A stretch of DNA of 64,000 nt from Salinarchaeum laminariae (GCF_023204835.1 NZ_CP096270.1:2992907-3056906), one strand, 5' to 3'; positions 8,893 to 17,368 are shown, numbered from the stretch's first letter. Notes: a model not told the origin generated them from the letters alone. A program made the numbers and translations.

Positions 8893-9803
8893 TCAGGCTA
8901 CTTGCCCCTCTACCGCCTCGTGATACGTACGGACACTCGTTGGCGTGACGACCCCGGAGTCGACGACGGCACTATGCGTCCCCCCTACCCCTGCTTTGTA
9001 GAGGCAGGCCGCTGCGAACCCGGCTGGATGGACGGCCGTCGTGACGCCGCGTTCCTCGGCCTGCTCCGCGAGCGTTCGGGCCCCGCTGTCGGGTCTCGTC
9101 TGGACACTCGAGGTCCGAGGCGAGGCGCGGCACGAACATGCTGGGGGAGACGGGCTCAGCGGGATTGCCCAGCTCTTCGTTCAGCGTTTTGTACGCGTTC
9201 GTGACGCGTGACTCCGCGACGCGGGCCATCTCGCTGACGTCGTCCACTAACCGTGAGAGACCGTTGCACCGGCAGGCGCCGTAGACGCTGGCCGCGGCGA
9301 TGGCCTCGATGGATCTGCCTCGAAGCGATCCTCGTCTTGGGCGCTCCGGAAGAGCTGACACGCCTGGTCGCGGACCGAATCGGAGAGTTCGAGGGCACTT
9401 GTCAACCGGCGGACTTCGCCCAGCCCGTGCGCGAGATTCCGTTCCGCTTTCGACTGCCAGCGGCCACGGGACTGCTCACGGCGCATTCGAGCCAGCCGCT
9501 GCCGCTTCTGCCCAGAGATGTGGTTCCCCTTCGCGTCGGTTCCACGACCGATTTCCGTCGACAGCCCTCGATCGTGGCGAGCGGCAGTGAGCGGTGCGCC
9601 CGTACGTTCGCACTCGTCGTCGTACGCCCGCCATTCCGGCCCGTGATCGATACGCTGCTCGTCGATGACCAGCCCACAGTCCTCGCAGACCGTTTCGACC
9701 GCGTTCGTGTGACCCGGCCGTCGCACTCGGGGCATTGGTTTGCACTCGATTCCGTTCGGACGTCTTCGTCGAATCCGTTCTCGTAGATGTCTCTGGTTGC
9801 CAT
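8893..9803 (-). pseudogene. TFB (TFIIB-like) paralogue, multiple frameshifts
   Basis: The start is ATG at 9801-9803 (MATRDIYENGFDEDVRTESS). The zinc ribbon CPECDGRVT is followed, after a one-base loss near 9716, by VETVCEDCGLVIDEQRIDHG, the B-finger (GTDAKGNHISGQKRQRLARM) and the first cyclin repeat. A second one-base loss near 9318 leads to RSIEAIAAASVYGACRCNGL, and a third near 9080 leads to HPAGFAAACLYKAGVGGTHS and the final helix-turn-helix, ending at TGA 8893-8895. Full length would be about 300 residues, normal for TFB. Haloarchaea carry many TFB paralogues; this one is dead. Confidence 0.85.
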
Positions 9804-9931
9804 CGTTGTCACCGTGTTCAGGGAACCCGCCAGTATGGCACGCCCCTCACCCATCAAGGGGTAAATAAACTCCAATTGCTCCCAAAGCTCCATCATCTAC
9901 TCTGCTGAAACACAAGAAAGAGTAACTCAGA

Positions 9932-11311
9932 ATGCCCAGCGATACTGACCCACTTTCTCAGACAATCCACGATCAGCTTCTGGAGCTTCTTCAGGAAGGA
10001 GAAATCGATGAGGAAACCACCGAAGACGAGATCGCGGAAGCTACTAGCGAGGTCATTGAGGCTGTCGGGGATAGTATGTACCAGCAGGTCCGCGAGGATG
10101 ACGAGGGATTGCGACGGCTCTATGAAACCAAGGCAGAATTTCAGCGCGGGATCGAAGATCGCTGGGGGGAACCTTTGGAACTGCTTGAACGGTTTATTAT
10201 CTGGTCGCAGGAAACCGGTGATGCAATTAACTCGGAATATCGGCTCCAGGCAGCTCAGGAACAGGACTTCGTCTTTGACGCTCTGACTCGACTTCACGCG
10301 CGGGCAGTACAGATCGGGATGGAGATCCACCACCTGCTCAAAGGTGGATTTGCTGATGGAGCCTTTGCCCGCTGGCGGTCCCTTCACGAACTCTCGATCA
10401 CTACTACCTTCATTAAGCAATCAGGCTCCGACACAGCCGAGCGTTTTCTGCACTACCGATATCTCTGGGAATACTACTTCGCTCAGACGTATCAAGAACA
10501 CGCAGACGACCTCGATGAGGAACCGATCGCTGGTGAGACGATGGCGTCACTCGAAGAGGGGAAAGTGGAGCTGGTAGAGCGGTTTGGATCCGATTTCGAC
10601 GATAACGGGTACGGAACCGGGTGGGCGGCAGACGCCTACGAAGGTGGTGGCGGGCCGTCGATTAGAGGCCTCCAGGAAGCTGGTGATCTGGATCACTACC
10701 AGCCATATTACCGGTTAGCCAGCGAATCGGTTCATGGAGGTTCGAAGGGGACGCTTGACCGGCTCGGTATCATCGACATTCCCGATGTTGAACAGCCCGA
10801 CCTCCTACTGGCTGGCCCGTCGAACGCAGGGTTGGCCCGTCCAGGCCAGTTAACGGCGGTTTCCTTGGCACAAATCACGTTTGCGTTCATCGAGTGGCAG
10901 TCGTCTGCGACTCATATAGCGGAAATGAAGGGTATGGAAAAACTCGTGAGCGACATCCAAGATGCGTTCGCAGCGGCTGCCGAAGAACTAGAGGAGGACG
11001 AACGAGACCGATTGGAGGAGTGGGCCGATCAAGATATCACCGATATTGCTCTAAACTACGTCGGCGCAACAGTGCTGTTCACCGACGAATTCGTACGTGA
11101 ACAGACCGAGTTTGAGTCACAATCGGAGTTTGAGAACGCGCTCCCGATCTACCTTGATGAGATGACGGATGTAGACGATCTTCCAGAATCTGTTGACACA
11201 ACGATTCGAACTAATTCCGGTTACAACTCCCTCGAAGAACTGGTTGATGCTGCTTTTGAAGAATGGGTTTACCGAGAGGCCGATCTCTCCGAGTTCGATG
11301 TCGATTCGTGA
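9932..11311 (+). CDS. DUF5677-like protein
   Basis: An intact 459-residue acidic protein. Residues 110-160 hold a helical core LHARAVQIGMEIHHLLKGGF followed by GAFARWRSLHELSITTTFI, the pattern of DUF5677 proteins, where a helix with Arg and Glu precedes a second helix pair; YRLASESVHGG at about 270 fits the conserved Ser/His of the same family. Both sites also have R-x4-6-H spacing, as in HEPN RNases, but I only note this. The N-terminal 100 residues are a charged helical extension. It is a single gene between the TFB pseudogene and a repeat, and a defence role is possible from context only. Confidence 0.65.
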   Translation: MPSDTDPLSQTIHDQLLELLQEGEIDEETTEDEIAEATSEVIEAVGDSMYQQVREDDEGLRRLYETKAEFQRGIEDRWGEPLELLERFIIWSQETGDAINSEYRLQAAQEQDFVFDALTRLHARAVQIGMEIHHLLKGGFADGAFARWRSLHELSITTTFIKQSGSDTAERFLHYRYLWEYYFAQTYQEHADDLDEEPIAGETMASLEEGKVELVERFGSDFDDNGYGTGWAADAYEGGGGPSIRGLQEAGDLDHYQPYYRLASESVHGGSKGTLDRLGIIDIPDVEQPDLLLAGPSNAGLARPGQLTAVSLAQITFAFIEWQSSATHIAEMKGMEKLVSDIQDAFAAAAEELEEDERDRLEEWADQDITDIALNYVGATVLFTDEFVREQTEFESQSEFENALPIYLDEMTDVDDLPESVDTTIRTNSGYNSLEELVDAAFEEWVYREADLSEFDVDS

Positions 11312-11318
11312 TCGAGGT

Positions 11319-11458
11319 TGTGGCTGCGCGCGCAGCGAAGCGAGCACGGAGCGGAGGGTGGGGCGGTGGGGTCAGGGTCGGTCCGGCACACAGGAAAAAA
11401 GAACGGCGCCGCGCTCGCCTACTCTTCCCACCACCGACCGCGCTCTGGGAATTCGATT
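11319..11458. repeat. Duplicated RPA 3' tail, copy A
   Basis: About 140 bases match 12641-12786. On the minus strand the copy begins with the last codons of an RPA-like gene (IEFPERGRWWEE, stop) followed by a T-rich run (TTCTTTTTTCC) and then the shared GC-rich stretch containing GTGGCTGCGCGCGCAGCGA. Only the extreme end of the gene is present, so this copy is a scar of recombination with another RPA locus. Confidence 0.7.
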
Positions 11459-11486
11459 GACTCCGCCGCCGAAGAAGCCGCCACCA

Positions 11487-11675
11487 CTACGTGTTTCGTT
11501 GAATCGTGATGAGTACTGCGGCAATCGCTGCAATCGCGCCGATAACGAGCGGAACCGGCTGGTTGGGAAACGCACCCCATTCCCAGTCGAAGAGAACGGA
11601 GCCACCGACGGCGATGACGACTACGATGAGGCCGATTATGGTGCCGATCGTCGAGCTATCGCGTTTGGGGAGCAT
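11487..11675 (-). CDS. Small membrane protein, 62 aa
   Basis: A short frame with two membrane helices: IGTIIGLIVVVIAVGGSVLF and VPLVIGAIAAIAAVLITI, joined by DWEWGAFPNQP. The N-terminus MLPKRDSS is positively charged. Many haloarchaeal genomes have such two-helix proteins of unknown role. It is divergent from the wHTH gene at 11774, sharing the short spacer between them. Confidence 0.6.
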   Translation of the reverse strand: MLPKRDSSTIGTIIGLIVVVIAVGGSVLFDWEWGAFPNQPVPLVIGAIAAIAAVLITIQRNT

Positions 11676-11773
11676 ACGAAACGACTACCAGCCCATAGTA
11701 TAAACAGGAATGTCACGGCTCCAAGACGTGGAACTGTGGGATCCGGTTTATCTTGATAGCTGGGGAAGACTGC

Positions 11774-12127
11774 ATGGAACACGTGGATGAGGACGTCCGT
11801 GAGATCGGTGCGCTACTGGCCGACGAGACAACCCAGCAGATACTCATCGAAACAACCACTGAACCGATGTCTGCGGACGAACTGAGCGACGCCTGTGACG
11901 TCTCGCCACAGACCGTCTACCGGCGATTGGAGGACCTGATCGAATACGGCATGGTTACCGAAGACCTCGAACTAGACGACGACGGCCATCACTACAACGT
12001 GTACACTGCGACGCTCGACCGCGTCATCATCGAACTGACGTCGGATGGATTCACGCTCGAACTCTCACTCCGCGAGCGGATGGCCGCTCGCTTCACGCAG
12101 TTCGTCGACGAGGTGCGTGACCGATGA
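11774..12127 (+). CDS. HTH regulator of the HTH/DUF7521-type operon
   Basis: The start MEHVDEDVREIG at 11774 is chosen because TTTATC at 11747-11752 then lies at leaderless TATA distance. The 117-residue protein has a winged helix: LADETTQQILIETTTEPMSA, recognition region SDACDVSPQTVYRRLEDLIE and a wing with YNVYTATLDRVIIEL. The C-terminal LSLRERMAARFTQF is helical. Its stop overlaps the start of a four-helix membrane protein by four bases, a gene pair seen repeatedly in haloarchaea. The signal it senses is unknown. Confidence 0.8.
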   Translation: MEHVDEDVREIGALLADETTQQILIETTTEPMSADELSDACDVSPQTVYRRLEDLIEYGMVTEDLELDDDGHHYNVYTATLDRVIIELTSDGFTLELSLRERMAARFTQFVDEVRDR

Positions 12128-12441
12128 TCCCGCTCCAGGTGAGTCCGAGTCTCCAGTCCCAGATCGCGTTCGTCCTCACGATCACGTCGACGCTTCTCGG
12201 ACTTGCGGTGGGGTATCTCGCGCTGCGTGGGTACTGGCAGAGCCGACGACGACCGATGCTGTTCATCGCTGTTGGGTTTTTCCTCGTCTTCTGGACGCCG
12301 GTGCTCCTCGTCGCCGGTCCGTATCTCGTCCCACTCGTCGGTCCATTCGTGTATGGAATGCTGGGGGAGATCAGCCAGATTGCCGGTCTCCTATGTATTC
12401 TGTACGGCTTGCGGATGCCCTATCTCCAACGCAACTCGTAA
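12124..12441 (+). CDS. Membrane protein, DUF7521-like
   Basis: A 105-residue protein with three hydrophobic helices: IAFVLTITSTLLGLAVGYLA, MLFIAVGFFLVFWTPVLLVA and PFVYGMLGEISQIAGLLCIL. It is translationally coupled (ATGA overlap) to the HTH gene before it. In haloarchaea this pairing of a small HTH protein and a DUF7521-type membrane protein is common and suggests a membrane-linked regulatory unit, but no biochemical role is known. The frame is intact although neighbours are decayed. Confidence 0.75.
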   Translation: MIPLQVSPSLQSQIAFVLTITSTLLGLAVGYLALRGYWQSRRRPMLFIAVGFFLVFWTPVLLVAGPYLVPLVGPFVYGMLGEISQIAGLLCILYGLRMPYLQRNS

Positions 12442-12640
12442 CGGGGTACTAGGTGGTCATGTCGATACAAACGCACGATGAATCTTTCGCGTAGGTTGAA
12501 AGCGAAAGGGAACAGGGGTAAGTAGTGCGAGAGTGTCAGAGGCCAGTTCGAAGGCCACCTGCGACTATCCACCGATCGATAGGCTCACAAAAATCGCTTA
12601 GCGATACAATCTAGTGAACACGGAAGTACACGTGAATGGT

Positions 12641-12786
12641 CGTGGCTGCGCGCGCAGCGACCATCGGGAGCGAGCACGGAGCGGAGGGTGGGGTGGTGGG
12701 GTCTGGGTCGGCCCGGCACACAATAAAAAGAAGTGTGCGTCAGCTGGCTATGCTTCCCACCAGCGGCCACGCTCTGGGAAGTGGAT
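12641..12786. repeat. Duplicated RPA 3' tail, copy B
   Basis: Partner of 11319-11458. It overlaps the 3' end of the RPA-like pseudogene (GRWWEA, stop at 12748-12750) and the T-rich run after it, then shares the GC-rich block with GTGGCTGCGCGCGCAGCGA, with a short insertion after that block. The two copies are in the same orientation and flank the small membrane gene and the HTH/DUF7521 pair. The rest of 12442-12640 shows no gene. Confidence 0.7.
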
Positions 12787-13432
12787 GTCCGACCACCCGG
12801 TCAGCGCGATTGAGCACCGTCCTTCATACCAGTTCTTCTTCACGGCCCGGAACCGGACCGTCTCACCCTCGCTCACCACCGTCTTCCGGGATGCCTCCCA
12901 GATGGTGAGCTTGATTTTCCCGCTATCGTCCTCGATCAGCCCGACCTGAGAAATCGAGGTGTCGCTCGGATCCCAGAGTTGCGTGATTTCACCCTGGATC
13001 GTCACCTCACCGACCGGGACGTCCGGCACATCCGCGATGGGCACGATTGCCCGCGGCGCGGCCTTCACCTCCTATAGCGTCTCGAGCACCGCCTTCGTGA
13101 CGTCCCGGCCGCGCGCCACCTTCTCGGCCAGCTGCTTCGCGACGACCGCTCTCGACCAGCCGCCCTGCACTTCGTCGGTGATCCGCATCGTCTGCTTGTT
13201 CACCGCCGCGAGTTCGTTTTGCGTCAGCTCCTCTCAGGGATCGTGCGCTCCGTCGACGCCGGCTCGTCACGGCCACATAGCTCGCTGATGACCTCACGCG
13301 TGCGCTGCTCGCGATCGTCCTGCGTACCGAGTTCGGCCTGGGCACTGATGCGCTCCAGTTCGGCTTCCCGCGCTTGAATGCGCTCCTCCAGTTCGGCCTC
13401 CGCCTCTTCGATCCGTTGAGTTCAACCAACAT
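12748..13432 (-). pseudogene. RPA-like ssDNA-binding protein gene, decayed
   Basis: Pieces of one protein occur in order on the minus strand: a start MLVEL at 13432, a coiled-coil (IEEAEAELEERIQAREAELE), CGRDEPASTERTIPE, then after a one-base loss ELTQNELAAVNKQTMRITDE to VTKAVLETL, an in-frame TAG at 13072-13074, and an OB-fold part (VPDVPVGEVTIQGEITQLWD, GLIEDDSGKIKLTIWEAS, WYEGRCSIALTG) ending WWEA. The order coiled coil plus one OB fold fits the short RPA-like proteins carried on haloarchaeal plasmids. It cannot be translated as one chain. Confidence 0.75.
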
Positions 13433-13634
13433 CGATCATCGTCCCTCCAGCTGACTATACACCTGTCGCTGACGGTGATGGCACATTTCGAATCACCTCG
13501 TCAAGTACAGGCATGACCGACTGCGCCTGCACCCTTTGCTGGCGCCTATAAACAACGCAGAGTATCCGGACCAATTCATTTCCCCAAGGATGGTCACACG
13601 AGGTTTCATTAGCGACGCACGTTCTCAACGGTGT

Positions 13635-14396
13635 ATGGTTCGAACCGTGGCTGATGTCCCGAGCTACGAACTTGCCTCGGTTGATTCTCAGGACAACCTG
13701 ATTTCTGCGATTGAGATAATGTTCGAAAAGGACTATTCTCAATTGGGCGTCGAACGTGGCGGGGAACTGATCGGGATGGTGTCCTATCGATCAATCTCAC
13801 GAGTGCTGTCCATACTACGTAAGTTGGGGGCTGATAAGAATCTCCCCGGGCGAACGGTACAGATCGCTACCGAAGATGTCGAACCCGTGGTGAAGCCCAC
13901 GGCAGATCTCGTCCTCCTCTTTGACTTGTTGGCCGAAGATCCGTATGTGCTGGTTGATGATCCCGACCAAGAGTCGTTGCAGATTCTCACGAACTACGAT
14001 CTTCTTCATTATCTCCGGGACTCGATCGAACCCTTTCTGATGATTGAGGACATCGAAATCGCGATTAGAACGCTCCTCCAAGAAGCGTTTACCGATGATC
14101 TCGATACTGAACTGCAAAACTTCTACCAAGATAAGGATATCCGGACGCCCGTGGGGCTGACCGACTGTAGTTTCGGCCATTACCCACAGTTCATGTGTCA
14201 GAATTGGCCCCAGTTTGAGTCGTACTTTGAAGAGAACGGCGACTTCGTTCGTCGACTAATCAATGAGGTCGGGGATGTCCGCAATCAGATCTTCCATTTC
14301 CGATCCGAAGGTCATAATCCGGATGTTGATGAGGCGCTCTTGAATTTTGCTCATAGCTATTTTGCAGACCGAATATCTCGAACCCCATCGTCATAA
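13635..14396 (+). CDS. CBS-domain protein with HEPN-like C-terminus
   Basis: The start at 13635 (MVRTVADVPSYELASV) gives 253 residues; ATG codons at 13590 and 13536 are alternatives. Residues 5-130 form two CBS motifs (DNLISAIEIMFEKDYSQLGV, ELIGMVSYRSI; YVLVDDPDQESLQILTNYDL). Residues 135-250 are helical, with IEDIEIAIRTLL and VGDVRNQIFHFR, where Arg216-x4-His221 matches the R-x4-6-H signature of HEPN RNases. CBS pairs bind adenine nucleotides. I infer a nucleotide-sensing RNase-like effector; no partner gene is adjacent. The family has not been verified. Confidence 0.65.
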   Translation: MVRTVADVPSYELASVDSQDNLISAIEIMFEKDYSQLGVERGGELIGMVSYRSISRVLSILRKLGADKNLPGRTVQIATEDVEPVVKPTADLVLLFDLLAEDPYVLVDDPDQESLQILTNYDLLHYLRDSIEPFLMIEDIEIAIRTLLQEAFTDDLDTELQNFYQDKDIRTPVGLTDCSFGHYPQFMCQNWPQFESYFEENGDFVRRLINEVGDVRNQIFHFRSEGHNPDVDEALLNFAHSYFADRISRTPSS

Positions 14397-14670
14397 CCTC
14401 TCTTTGCTGAGAATCGATGGTCGGTCGCGAGCGACGTGGAGGGCGGCAGCGGGGAGCGGGGCGGCCCGGTACGTACACACCTGTCCAACTGGTTCCACCG
14501 CTCGGCGCAGCCATTCGCGTTCTGGTGGACTCAGAAAGGGCGAGGCCGTCTCGGTCGTCCCCCGACCCCACAAGCACCGCAGGGACGAGGCGCGTAGCGG
14601 CGGTCGCGAGACGTCGAGCGGCCGAGGGCTTTCGAGGTGTCGTGGACGGTCGATCGAAGCTCAGTACCCG

Positions 14671-15210
14671 TTAGTGACCGGTGGAACGCAGCTCCTCGAT
14701 GAACCGGAAGCCGTTCACGAACGTCACCGAGTCACCGTACCCCTCGCTGGCGAGCACGGTTTCAGCGCCTTCGCCGGCCGCGATATCGGTCGTGTAGATG
14801 TACACCTCGGTGGCCGTCCCCGCGCTGAGCTCTTGGGCAGCCAGTGCGGCGAGCGCAGCGTCCGCCCGTTCAACCTCGTCGGCAGGACGGTCGTCAGCGT
14901 TCGCGATGTACCGCTGGACGCCGTCCATCACCCGAGACACGATGGGCTCGGAGAACTCGAGCGGCGCCGCCACCGTCGCCCAGCCCTCGTCGATCGCGGC
15001 GTCGACCGGGACCTCCTCGACGTCGGGGTCGTCGACGGTCAACTCCTCGACGTCGGGGTCGTCGACGGTCAACTCCTCGTACACTCGCTCGGGGAGGACG
15101 AAGGTGACGTCGTTCCGGCGAGCGAATCGGCGCACTGCTTGGTAGCGACTGTTCCTCGGCTGTCCCATCGCGACGAACAGCCCGGTATCGGCGATGTGGA
15201 GCCGGCTCAC
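14671..15210 (-). CDS. PIN-domain protein, toxin-like
   Basis: GTG start at 15208-15210 overlaps the stop of the wHTH gene (GTGA). The 179-residue protein has PIN features: first acid in LHIADTGLFVAMG, middle Glu/Asp in the helix DEVERADAALAALAAQ, and late Asp in VYIYTTDIAAGEGAE, followed by the strand FVNGFRFI. PIN domains are metal-dependent RNases. A 30-base tandem duplication adds a second VEELTVDDPD inside the chain. Organisation as the second gene after a wHTH protein suggests a toxin with its regulator or antitoxin. Confidence 0.7.
   Translation of the reverse strand: MSRLHIADTGLFVAMGQPRNSRYQAVRRFARRNDVTFVLPERVYEELTVDDPDVEELTVDDPDVEEVPVDAAIDEGWATVAAPLEFSEPIVSRVMDGVQRYIANADDRPADEVERADAALAALAAQELSAGTATEVYIYTTDIAAGEGAETVLASEGYGDSVTFVNGFRFIEELRSTGH
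15013..15072. repeat. 30-bp tandem duplication in PIN gene
   Basis: Two perfect 30-base units follow each other, with the first seven bases of a third. Because the unit is a multiple of three the PIN frame is kept and ten residues (VEELTVDDPD) are repeated. Confidence 0.9.
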
Positions 15211-15806
15211 GCGTCGTCAGCCGCGTCGCCGTCGTCGATATCCAACTCGTCGAGTCCCGCCCCCGCTTCCTCGATGTCATAGTGCTCGTGGACGACGGGC
15301 CGGAGCGCCTGGAGGATCATCTCCGCGGCCAGCGGGGAGATATCGAGGTCGTCGGCCATCAGCCGGTGGGTCACCTCACCGCGTTCGCGAGCGACCGCGT
15401 AGGTGAGCGCGGTCGCGAGGCCGGCGACGCCGTGGCGGTCGATGTAGGTGTCGATGTCGGCGTTCGTCTCCCGGCGGCCGACGGCGTCGATGAGCGCCGG
15501 CGTGATCGTGTACTCGCGGTCGCCGGCGGCCGTCGTCACGGTCAGGTCGATATCTCGGGCGGCGTACCGACGGGGCTGTTCGTCGTCGGTGACGTCGACG
15601 ACGCCGGCGTCGACGAGCCGATTGACGTAGCTGTAGGCCGTTCCCTGTGCGAGCTCGAGGTTGTCCATCACGTCCTGGACGGTCGCCTCACCCTCACGAG
15701 CGAGGTAGGCGTACAGCTGAGCGAGCTGTGGCTCCTCCAGCAGGTCCGCGACCGAGAGGAAGTCCCGGACGATGTCGCCGTCGGCGCGATCTGAAGTGCG
15801 TGACAC
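15207..15806 (-). CDS. wHTH regulator / antitoxin paired with PIN protein
   Basis: A GTG start at 15804-15806 (VSRTSDRADGDIV) gives 199 residues. Winged helix: LAQLYAYLAREGEATVQDVM, then NLELAQGTAYSYVNRLVDAG and a wing with VDVTDDEQPRRYAA. The C-terminal half is helical with ALTYAVARERGEVTHRLMAD and ends in an acidic tail. The PIN gene follows with a four-base overlap, so the two are coupled. This arrangement, a large wHTH protein followed by a PIN protein, recurs in haloarchaea and is thought to act as a toxin-antitoxin-like pair. Confidence 0.7.
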   Translation of the reverse strand: MSRTSDRADGDIVRDFLSVADLLEEPQLAQLYAYLAREGEATVQDVMDNLELAQGTAYSYVNRLVDAGVVDVTDDEQPRRYAARDIDLTVTTAAGDREYTITPALIDAVGRRETNADIDTYIDRHGVAGLATALTYAVARERGEVTHRLMADDLDISPLAAEMILQALRPVVHEHYDIEEAGAGLDELDIDDGDAADDA

Positions 15807-15855
15807 GGGCCGTTCTTGATTACAGTTTACAGCGAAACAGTAAAGAGTGTTTGGG

Positions 15856-16193
15856 TCACTCCGCCGGCGTTCTGACGAGGTGCTCCTCGAGGTCGCGCGT
15901 CCAGTACGTCGCCAGGCCACCTGGGCTACAGCGCTCGCACAGCTGCACCGGGCCTTCGAGATGACCGAGTTCGACGCGGAAGCGCGTCAGCGCCGCGAGC
16001 GCGTCGACGACGAGCCCACAGCTGTCGCAGGCGAGTGATCGCGCTCGTTGGGATCCGGTTCCGTTTGGATCGCGCAGTCGACGCAGATCGGGTGGGTGAC
16101 CCGCTCGTCTTCGCCCCAGGTATGCGCCTCGCCCACCTTGGTGCCAGGTGGCGCGTCACAGAACGCACACCCGGTGAGCGTCTGCTGCATCAC
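15856..16193 (-). pseudogene. Zinc-finger protein gene with one frameshift
   Basis: Frame one, from GTG/ATG at 16188-16193, reads TGCAFCDAPPGTKVGEAHTW and THPICVDCAIQ, two Cys pairs. After RDH one extra base is needed near 16035; the next frame then gives LACDSCGLVVDALAALTRFR and VQLCERCSPGGLATYWTRDL, two more Cys pairs, ending TPAE at TGA 15856-15858. The complete protein would be about 112 residues with four CxxC knuckles, as in a conserved haloarchaeal zinc-finger family. Either a true lesion or one sequencing error. Confidence 0.65.
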
Positions 16194-16480
16194 TCGCTCT
16201 CCGCGTCGGCCTCGCGGCCGGCCGTCCAGCCACGATGGAAGACGGCCAGCTGCGTCGCCGAGTCGAAGGTAGTGCCACTCGGCTCGTGAACCAGAACTTG
16301 GTCCTCAGGAACCGGAGTGACGACGTCCGCGTCGATGAGGTCGTCAACCAGGCTCCGGGCCGTCGCGTCGTCGACGTCCGCGGTCGCGACGCTCGCGGCG
16401 TCGCGGTCCTGTGCGAGGAGTTCGGTCTCGAGTTGTTCGTGGTCGGCACTCGTGTCGTCGTGCGGATCGGGACCAGGCAT
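16190..16480 (-). CDS. Conserved haloarchaeal-type hypothetical, 96 aa
   Basis: ATG at 16478-16480 gives MPGPDPHDDTSADHEQ; the open frame upstream is spacer-like. The protein is acidic and helical first (LETELLAQDRDAASVATADV, TARSLVDDLIDADVV), then has a beta-like end with VLVHEPSGTTFDSATQLAVF. The stop overlaps the start of the zinc-finger gene, so the two form an operon. No function can be assigned. Confidence 0.6.
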   Translation of the reverse strand: MPGPDPHDDTSADHEQLETELLAQDRDAASVATADVDDATARSLVDDLIDADVVTPVPEDQVLVHEPSGTTFDSATQLAVFHRGWTAGREADAESE

Positions 16481-16553
16481 GATGAACCACGCTGCGCACG
16501 CTGTCGCGCGCTGCACGCCTCCCGGCGCCGCCAAACAGACCAGTCGGAGGGCG

Positions 16554-17099
16554 TCAGTCAGGTCGAGGATCGCGATAGCCGATGACGGCGACGTCGTCGA
16601 TGAACAGGACGCCTTTCATGAAGTCGAGCTTGGTCAGGCTGTGCTGATAGAGGTTGTGCCGCCCCAGATAGTTCACCGGGACGATGAGGCAGCCGAACTC
16701 GATTTTCGGCCGGCTATCCTTCTGTGTCCGGTACCCTTTCTGGAATTTGAGCAGGTCGTCGCTGACGTTCTTCCGCTCGCTCTTTTCTACCTCGATGGCG
16801 ATGCGGTCAGTGGCGTCGTAGAGGTCAACGCTGTAGTTGAATCCCTGATGCGACCAGAGCTTGCAGTTGGGGTTGTAGCCACCGGCGGCGTCCCCTTCAT
16901 ACTCGTACTGCGGGAGGTTATCGGCAATCGCGGCGTCGAACGCACCGATTTCGTTGTGCTTCGACGTGTCCTCGAAGACAGTTACCGGAACGGCTTCGAC
17001 AGCTGAATGAATCGCTTCCAGGGCGGGTTCGGGAAATGTCTCTGAAGAGGTCTGGGTGCGGCGCTCGCTCAATCGGGTGACGTGCTCAACGACCACCAT
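16554..17099 (-). CDS. BglII-like restriction endonuclease, orphan
   Basis: The start is ATG at 17097-17099 (MVVVEHVTRLSERRTQTS); 181 residues. The C-terminal half carries a nuclease core: FNYSVDLYDATDRIAIEVEK with Asp92 and Glu103-Val-Glu105-Lys106, then a helix DDLLKFQKGYRT and the strand FGCLIVPVNYLG. This resembles the BglII/BstYI group of type II restriction enzymes, DNA-cutting proteins normally paired with a methylase. No methylase is in the neighbourhood, so it may be a defence nuclease with other self-protection or a relic. It has low-GC features compared with core genes. Confidence 0.65.
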   Translation of the reverse strand: MVVVEHVTRLSERRTQTSSETFPEPALEAIHSAVEAVPVTVFEDTSKHNEIGAFDAAIADNLPQYEYEGDAAGGYNPNCKLWSHQGFNYSVDLYDATDRIAIEVEKSERKNVSDDLLKFQKGYRTQKDSRPKIEFGCLIVPVNYLGRHNLYQHSLTKLDFMKGVLFIDDVAVIGYRDPRPD

Positions 17100-17368
17100 A
17101 CTGTCGCTCGACGGACAGAGCCCCGATAAACCCCGTCGCAATGGACGCTCGGACCGACTGCTCGCCAGACTATACACCCTCGAGGAACGGCGCGGAGAGA
17201 GGGTAATGGAGAGGGATTCTAGTGACGTCGTGACCCAACACCGCACCGAGAGTCGCCAACGTGTTGGGTGAGGTTGTGAGCTATTGAGTGTGGAGTTCTC
17301 GAACCAGTTTCACGGTGAACGTATCCGGCTCGTTGGCTGTCGCCTCTCACCTGCGCCCACTAGCGAGA

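Noticed and set aside
9250..9270. Second partial match to the tRNA-Glu att-like core (CCGTGAGAGACC)
   Set aside because: Only about nine bases agree and they lie inside the TFB coding sequence, so it is likely chance.
14397..14670. Gene between the CBS protein and the PIN gene
   Set aside because: All frames are Arg-rich and overlap without acidic composition; nothing supports coding.
14347..15282. Long plus-strand open frame of 311 codons
   Set aside because: It lies opposite the PIN and wHTH genes and is rich in Arg, Gly and His; the minus-strand proteins have recognisable motifs and acidic composition.
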